This document shows, one piece after another, positions 6,246 to 10,634 of a stretch of 10,634 bases of DNA. How positions within the stretch are numbered: position 1 is the first letter of the stretch; the number at the start of each line of letters is the position of its first letter. Source of the stretch: CAYUYM01 sp964449305 (GTDB lineage Bacteria > Bacteroidota > Ignavibacteria > SZUA-365 > CAYQST01); NCBI GenBank assembly GCA_964449305.1, contig CAYUYM010000123.1, forward strand, positions 1-10,634, in the 5' to 3' direction. The position numbers and the translations under genes are program-made. The notes below the pieces were generated by a model, which did no database searches, was not told where the DNA came from, and worked only from the letters and a program-made list of their open reading frames with translations.

Positions 6246-7306
6246 TGACGGAAAACCTCCCTACCACAACCCAAGCTGGCAACGCCATCATGCACACTCG
6301 GAACCATTCCCATCTCATCACCATTGTCGGATTCATTATCCTTGGCTGGATCGGGACGGCATTCTCCCAGACAGGCTCCACAACGTCGACCTTCGATGGC
6401 TCAGCTTTCTGGCCCCAGGGGCCTGCCACCATCGACGACATCCATCGGATCTGCGACAGCATCGGCAGCGAGCAGGAGCCCTGCCTCCTTGCCGCCATGA
6501 AGGAACTCGGCGCGCCGGCGGAGGCCATCCGCTTCGCGGCTTCCATCGATGGCATGGGCTTCATGCGGCGCCACGCAACATGCGGCAGGGTGGGAATCGC
6601 CTATGTGGACTACCCGCTCCGGGCCAACGAGAACCACGGAGCCATCCTGCTGCCTGCGGCATCCCGCGCCATCGATGTCGATGATGCCTCCCTCCTCCCC
6701 CAACGCGCCCTGAAACGCCAGGCAACGTATCAGCGCCTGCGCAGGAAATATCCGGACATCATCATCATGCCCGGCAACCGCGTGGGGCAGGACTGGCTCA
6801 TCGCAACGCGCACACGCTCGAAGGGCGTCACCATCACCGTGCCATACCGCCTGCTCAATGGCTGCCATGCGTGCGCGGAGGTCGGCAGCATGCTCCTGCG
6901 CTTCTCCTTCGATCGCAACGGCCGCCATCGCGGCTGCAGTATCGTGCGGGTGACAGCAGCGAAGCACCGCGTGGCACTCGGGAAACCCGAGCTGCCCGAG
7001 GAAACCGATCCCGGCAGCCCCCTCGTCATCATGCACAACGAGGACTTCTCCATCCGCCTCGCCGCCAATCCCACCACGGGCTTCACCTGGTCGCTCGACA
7101 GCACACGTTCCACCGGGACCATTCGATTCCTGGAATCCACCATGGAAACGCCGGGACCGCGGGCCGTGGGGGCAGGCGGCTTCGAGGTGTGGACCTTCCG
7201 CGCGCTGAAGCCCGGGCGTGCACGCCTCCTGTTCCGGTATGCCCGCTCCTGGGAGAAGGATGTCGCGCCAGCCCGCACGCTGGAATTCGATGTCCAGGTG
7301 CAGTGA
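6245..7306 (+). CDS. Secreted protein with C-terminal chagasin-like (I42) inhibitor domain
   Basis: The start overlaps the preceding stop as TAATG, suggesting coupled translation. No ribosome site is seen there or before the alternative ATG at 6290, which would give a more classical signal peptide (MHTRNHSHLITIVGFIILGW, then ending AFSQ). In the 353-residue form, residues about 60-250 are a domain I cannot name. It has a GCHACAEVG motif (Cys207, Cys210) and four other cysteines, with faint resemblance to LppP/LprE-type lipoproteins. Residues about 262-353 fit the chagasin family of papain-type cysteine peptidase inhibitors: NPTTG loop (275-279), GAGG loop (309-312), and RSW (334-336) in place of the usual RPW/RPF. 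The six post-signal cysteines suggest disulfides and an extracytoplasmic location. The target peptidase is not in the window. Confidence 0.85.
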   Translation: MTENLPTTTQAGNAIMHTRNHSHLITIVGFIILGWIGTAFSQTGSTTSTFDGSAFWPQGPATIDDIHRICDSIGSEQEPCLLAAMKELGAPAEAIRFAASIDGMGFMRRHATCGRVGIAYVDYPLRANENHGAILLPAASRAIDVDDASLLPQRALKRQATYQRLRRKYPDIIIMPGNRVGQDWLIATRTRSKGVTITVPYRLLNGCHACAEVGSMLLRFSFDRNGRHRGCSIVRVTAAKHRVALGKPELPEETDPGSPLVIMHNEDFSIRLAANPTTGFTWSLDSTRSTGTIRFLESTMETPGPRAVGAGGFEVWTFRALKPGRARLLFRYARSWEKDVAPARTLEFDVQVQ

Positions 7307-7309
7307 CCA

Positions 7310-7338
7310 TTGACCGGCGGGCTGGGATGGTGTATCTT
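7310..7338 (+). promoter_or_regulatory. Candidate promoter of the small membrane protein gene
   Basis: TTGACC (7310-7315), a 17-base spacer and TATCTT (7333-7338) read in extended form as TTG-N20-TATCTTTTG. It starts four bases after the stop of the inhibitor-domain gene. It would give a leader of about 25 bases with AGGAGG at 7356-7361, splitting the four-gene run into two transcription units. Confidence 0.55.
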
Positions 7339-7355
7339 TTGATGATCACCTGACC

Positions 7356-7361
7356 AGGAGG
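7356..7361 (+). promoter_or_regulatory. Consensus Shine-Dalgarno site
   Basis: A perfect AGGAGG lies 8 bases before ATG 7370 and fixes that start. It is the best ribosome site in the window and shows that this organism uses Shine-Dalgarno initiation. Confidence 0.85.
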
Positions 7362-7369
7362 CCTGCACC

Positions 7370-8026
7370 ATGGAAGTGAAACGTCTGTCCGCCATCAACG
7401 GCATCATTGCGATCGGCTTTGCATGGGGGGCCATCGAAGCCGCTCTCACCTTTGGCCTGAAGGGCGTGTGCGGCCGCGAGCTCACCGGCTCCATCATGAC
7501 CGGCCTCGCGATGGTCTTCCTCGCCGGCACCCACACCCTCGCCTCCACCCGTGGCCTGCTCCTCCTGCCCTTCGCCCTCGCGACAGGGTTGAAGCTCCTC
7601 GCGGTCGCAGCGCTCGGCCTGCCTCTCGCCAGCCCTGCGGCGATCAATCCCATCGCTGCGTATGGCTTGGAGACCGCCGCCGTCATGGCCATCGTGTCCA
7701 TCCCCGGCATCATGCGCCCCGCCTCCGGCGTCCGTGCGCTGCTGCCGGGCGGACTCGCTGCGGCACTTGCTGCGCTCACCTTCCCGGCTGTCGGCTTCAT
7801 CACCGCAGTGCCCGCATGCACCATCGCCGGGTCAGGCCTTCCGACCTCGATCGCCTGGCTGCCCATCGCCACCGTCATCGGCGCCATCGCATTCCGTGTG
7901 GGGCGCACGTTTTCACCGCGCATCCTGGCACCGTCCGCCGATGGGTGGGTGTCGGCCGCGCGACCGCTGGCGATCCAGACCGTGATGCTCATCATCTTCT
8001 GCCTCGTCACACTCCTTCAATCCTAG
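7370..8026 (+). CDS. Small integral membrane protein of unknown function
   Basis: The 218-residue product has about six or seven hydrophobic helices (roughly 9-30, 40-56, 62-83, 89-112, 122-147, 152-174 and 197-217) with short loops. It has no signal-peptide cleavage site or catalytic motif that I recognise. Features that stand out are WGAIEA in the first helix, a Lys inside a hydrophobic segment (ATGLKLL) and INPIAAYGLE. This WG.xEA / K / INP..xxxE pattern is one I associate with small uncharacterised permease-like or ECF-S-component-like membrane proteins; that is recollection, not a search. The start is fixed by AGGAGG. Fifteen bases separate it from the next gene, so the two are probably cotranscribed. 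Confidence 0.85.
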   Translation: MEVKRLSAINGIIAIGFAWGAIEAALTFGLKGVCGRELTGSIMTGLAMVFLAGTHTLASTRGLLLLPFALATGLKLLAVAALGLPLASPAAINPIAAYGLETAAVMAIVSIPGIMRPASGVRALLPGGLAAALAALTFPAVGFITAVPACTIAGSGLPTSIAWLPIATVIGAIAFRVGRTFSPRILAPSADGWVSAARPLAIQTVMLIIFCLVTLLQS

Positions 8027-8041
8027 GTCACTCCACGCTCC

Positions 8042-10207
8042 ATGGCGAAATCCCATTCCACGCAGGGAAGGCACGCATCGTATCCACCCGCCTCCCCTGC
8101 CGACGCTCCGTCGCGCCCTGAACGCATGCTCGCGGGCATCGCCGCCCTCATGCTGCTGCTCCGCATCATCGCCGGCTTCCTCCCGGCGACGTCCATCACC
8201 GTGTTCTGGGGCATCACGCCCCTCATGATGAACACCTGGGACACACTGCTCCTCTTTGCGCTGCCCCTGCTGCTGCTGGTCCCCGGTATCCGCAGGACCT
8301 GTGCCACTGCGGTGGAACAGCCACGCACACGTGCACAATACCTGGGTGCGTCTGCCGTGCTCATCATCGTCGCGGTTGTGGCGGCATGGAACATCCACGT
8401 GCTCTTCCCCTTCCTTGGCGACGGCTCCAGCTACCTTGCAGAAGTGATCCGCATCCGCGCCAGCGAGGCCTACCAGAGCTTCCTTCTGAAACCCACCGCC
8501 TGGCTGTCCGGTGAGCTCATCCACATGCTGGCGCGGGCCACCAGCTCCCCCGATGTGGCACAGCCCTACACCATCACCGGCATCCTTGCGTTGATCACCC
8601 TCCTGGGTGGCGGTGTCGTGCTCCTGCGTGACGAAGCACCCGCACCGCGCCTCCTCCTGTTCACCCTCGTGTTCTTCAGCAGCGCCTCGCTCCTGTTCTT
8701 CGGCTATGTGGAGCTCTACGCCATGCAGGTCGCCTTCACCGCGCTCTTCCTGCTGTCCGCATGGACCACGCTGCGCACCGGCCGCTCCCCTGTGACACCA
8801 GGCATCCTGCTTCTCATCGCCATGGCGTGGGGCGCCGCGGCGGCCATCCTGCTCCCGGCCTTCCTCCACCTGCTCCTCGATCGGCGGGGATGGGTGAAAC
8901 GTTTCCGCTCCATCCACATCGTCCTCGCAGGTGCGCTGCTCATGGGGATCGCCGTGTCTGCCGCCCATGCCATCAGCGGATTCGACCACCCCGGACAATA
9001 TCTGCACCCACTGCTGACCTCCACGCTCGACATCGACGGCCGGCAGATCAACACGATCACCTACACCGTGTTCTCCCTGCCGCATCTCTGGGACGTCCTC
9101 CAGGTGTACATCCTCAATGCCGGGCTGCCGCTCCTGCTGCTGCTCATCACCGTGCTGTCACTGCCTTCGCCAGGGCGGGACACATCGTCCACCACCTTCT
9201 TCGCACTCGCCTCGATCGGGGGCCTGTTCATGGTCCTCTTCGGCAACAGCATGTTCGGGCTCGCACGGGACTGGGATCTCGCCGTCGTTGCCACGCTGCC
9301 CGTGGCCTTCCTCGCGGCATCGGTGCTCGTGTCACGCCTGGAGGCTGCCCGCATGCGCCCGGGGGGGATCGCGGTGTGGACGGGCGCGCTGGCGCTGGCG
9401 CTCTGGTGGCCCTGGATGGCCGTCAACATGTCACCTGCATCTGCCACACGGTTCGAGCAGCTCCTCGACGCACGCTCGGGGATGGTGAACGTCCGATGGA
9501 CATGGAACGGATTGGAGAACCTGCGCAAGTACCATGTGTCCCGCTCCGATGCCGCAGGCTGCAAGCGCATCCTGTTTCGGATGCTCGACACGCGCTTCAA
9601 CACACTCGACACGCACGAGAAGATCTTCGACCTCATGCTCAACACCGCCGACAATGGCGCCATGAGCGATGCACTTCTCGCCTCCCTCATGCGCGAAGCG
9701 CGCGATCCGTTTCCGGCGAACGACACACGACACATTTCCCCACCCGTGCTGCGACAGAAGACGGCATCCTTCATCCTTGATGCAATTCAGACCGGCACCA
9801 TCTCGCGCGACGATGCACGCATCGGCGAGCTTGGCGCCGCCTTCGGTGAATGGAGGGAACGGGGCATCATCGATGCCGTGCTCGACACGACGCTCACCCC
9901 TGCGGAACGACTCCAGCGCGCGCAGGCCGCCCTGCCGGACACGCTGCACGACGGACTGCTCGCAGGCATCCTCGGCCAGTTCCACATGCAGACAGGGGAT
10001 TTCCCCGGCGCGGCGTCGGCGTTGCAACGCGCCATCGAGCTCGACCCGGGCCGCTACCCGGAGATGTATCTCACACTCTCAAGCGTGCTCGACGCCGAGC
10101 TGCGCGACCACGCCGCCGCCCGCTCCGTGCTGGAGCGGGGATTGGTCGACTGCCGCCTCTCTCCACGACGCGGGGAGATCGAGGCCGCATTGAAGGAACT
10201 TCGTTAG
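8042..10207 (+). CDS. Polytopic membrane protein with C-terminal TPR-like domain (paralogue B)
   Basis: The 721-residue product aligns from end to end with the gene at 4047, including its N-terminus (both have a polar tail and then a first helix containing LLR or ILR). That supports ATG 8042 although no good ribosome site is visible; translation may be coupled to the gene ending 15 bases upstream. Shared motifs are LGDG (Asp127), YLAEV, GYVELYAMQ (221-229), ARDWDL (408-413), VNMS (461-464) and ARDPFPANDTRH (553-564). The membrane part runs to about residue 460. The C-terminal part ends in a clear TPR-like unit (about 635-705, with ALQRAIELDPGRYPEMYLTL). It is more GC-rich than paralogue A. 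Function is unknown; a GT-C-like glycosyltransferase or polymer-handling role is possible but unproven. Its stop overlaps that of the opposing gene. Confidence 0.88.
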   Translation: MAKSHSTQGRHASYPPASPADAPSRPERMLAGIAALMLLLRIIAGFLPATSITVFWGITPLMMNTWDTLLLFALPLLLLVPGIRRTCATAVEQPRTRAQYLGASAVLIIVAVVAAWNIHVLFPFLGDGSSYLAEVIRIRASEAYQSFLLKPTAWLSGELIHMLARATSSPDVAQPYTITGILALITLLGGGVVLLRDEAPAPRLLLFTLVFFSSASLLFFGYVELYAMQVAFTALFLLSAWTTLRTGRSPVTPGILLLIAMAWGAAAAILLPAFLHLLLDRRGWVKRFRSIHIVLAGALLMGIAVSAAHAISGFDHPGQYLHPLLTSTLDIDGRQINTITYTVFSLPHLWDVLQVYILNAGLPLLLLLITVLSLPSPGRDTSSTTFFALASIGGLFMVLFGNSMFGLARDWDLAVVATLPVAFLAASVLVSRLEAARMRPGGIAVWTGALALALWWPWMAVNMSPASATRFEQLLDARSGMVNVRWTWNGLENLRKYHVSRSDAAGCKRILFRMLDTRFNTLDTHEKIFDLMLNTADNGAMSDALLASLMREARDPFPANDTRHISPPVLRQKTASFILDAIQTGTISRDDARIGELGAAFGEWRERGIIDAVLDTTLTPAERLQRAQAALPDTLHDGLLAGILGQFHMQTGDFPGAASALQRAIELDPGRYPEMYLTLSSVLDAELRDHAAARSVLERGLVDCRLSPRRGEIEAALKELR

Positions 10208-10634
10208 CCCATTCTCCCGGGGTTGCGGCCGTTCTTCACGGCGATCAACTGTGCCGCGATGCTGACGGCGATCTCGTCGGGTGTGTGCGAGCCGATGTCG
10301 AAGCCGATGGGGCTGTATACACGCTGCAGCGCCTCAGGATCGATGCCCTCGCCTGCGAGGCGATCAAACAGGGCACGCACCTTAGTCGCCGAACCGATCA
10401 TACCGAGATACCGGTGGGGGACGTCGAGCAACAGGCGCAGCACGAGCTCGTCGTGCCGGTGCCCGTGCGTCATGATGACGATGCTCGTCTCATCATTGAA
10501 CACGAGCTGCCCGCGGATGCCGGGATAGGGTGTGCACACGCAGCGGATCGCCGACGGGTGCCTCGCGGGATCCGCCCATTCTGCGCGGTCATCCACCACG
10601 GTGACGGCAAAGCCGGTGTGTGCGGCAAGGGCCG
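10204..10634 (-). CDS. XdhC/CoxI-family protein, C-terminal Rossmann part (cut by right edge)
   Basis: The minus-strand frame is open from the right edge; the visible residues start ALAAHTGFAVTVVDDRAEW. The N-terminus, including the XdhC-CoxI domain, lies outside the window, so the GTG near 10599 is not a start. The family signatures are clear: VTVVDDRAEW, THGHRHDELVL, YLGMIGSATKVRALFDRL, SPIGFDIGSHTPDEIAVSIAAQLIA. Proteins of this family mature molybdenum hydroxylases such as xanthine dehydrogenase or CO dehydrogenase by handling sulfurated molybdenum cofactor in the cytoplasm. No hydroxylase subunits are visible here; they may lie to the right. The TAA (10206-10204) overlaps the TAG of the plus-strand gene. 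Confidence 0.93.
   Translation of the reverse strand, partial: ALAAHTGFAVTVVDDRAEWADPARHPSAIRCVCTPYPGIRGQLVFNDETSIVIMTHGHRHDELVLRLLLDVPHRYLGMIGSATKVRALFDRLAGEGIDPEALQRVYSPIGFDIGSHTPDEIAVSIAAQLIAVKNGRNPGRMG

Noticed and set aside
6730..8010. 426-codon minus-strand frame across the inhibitor and small membrane genes
   Set aside because: It is a shadow frame spanning two real genes and a promoter; the Arg/Pro/Ala-rich product has no domain.
7913..9085. 390-codon minus-strand frame antisense to paralogue B
   Set aside because: It is a shadow rich in Gly, Glu, His and Gln and overlaps a gene confirmed by its paralogue.
10204..10599. Complete 131-residue XdhC-like gene starting at GTG 10599
   Set aside because: The frame stays open to the window edge, and the residues ahead (ALAAHTGFAVT) continue the Rossmann strand, so the gene is cut rather than short.

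Overview
The window looks like a chromosomal piece from a GC-rich, Gram-negative bacterium of the Bacteroidota/Chlorobiota/Ignavibacteriota (FCB) side of the tree. Three things point there. A secreted cytochrome ends in a type IX secretion sorting domain with the SYALSQNYPNPFNP opening typical of Ignavibacteria/Kapabacteria-like proteins. The putative promoters share a TTG-N20-TA..TTG layout, close to the Bacteroidota -33/-7 pattern. Good Shine-Dalgarno sites (AAGGAG, AAGGGAG, AGGAGG) are used, which argues against Bacteroidia proper and for the Chlorobi/Ignavibacteria/Kapabacteria branch. This placement is inference; the partial 16S gene would settle it.

Layout. Positions 1-715 hold the 5' half of a 16S rRNA gene on the minus strand, cut by the left edge. 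Its leader has a boxA-like antiterminator, and its promoter with an A-tract upstream element lies at 863-923. Just upstream of that promoter are two tandem GC-rich perfect hairpins (983-1049). From there to 1761 no convincing protein gene is seen, but an orphan terminator-like hairpin (1252-1290) hints at a small plus-strand RNA. At 1762-3879 is a secreted multiheme c-type cytochrome with eight CXXCH motifs, one odd CXCH motif, a calcium-loop-like motif and a T9SS tail. A three-codon mini-ORF overlaps its start codon, and hairpins close the unit downstream.

Positions 4047-10207 hold four plus-strand genes in two tight pairs. The first and fourth (4047-6245 and 8042-10207) are diverged paralogues: polytopic membrane proteins with a C-terminal TPR-like domain and shared motifs LGDG, GYVELYAMQ, ARDWDL and ARDPxPxxDTRH. 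Between them are a secreted protein with a C-terminal chagasin-like (I42) peptidase-inhibitor domain, coupled to the first paralogue by TAATG, and a small membrane protein with its own promoter and AGGAGG site. On the minus strand, converging with a 4-base stop-codon overlap, is the C-terminal part of an XdhC/CoxI-family protein, cut by the right edge.

How the parts work together. The cytochrome is a candidate cell-surface electron-transfer protein with codon use suggesting high expression. The two membrane/TPR proteins and the inhibitor look like a separate envelope-related cluster of unknown purpose, and this is the least understood part of the window. XdhC belongs to molybdenum hydroxylase maturation and probably to a unit that continues past the right edge.
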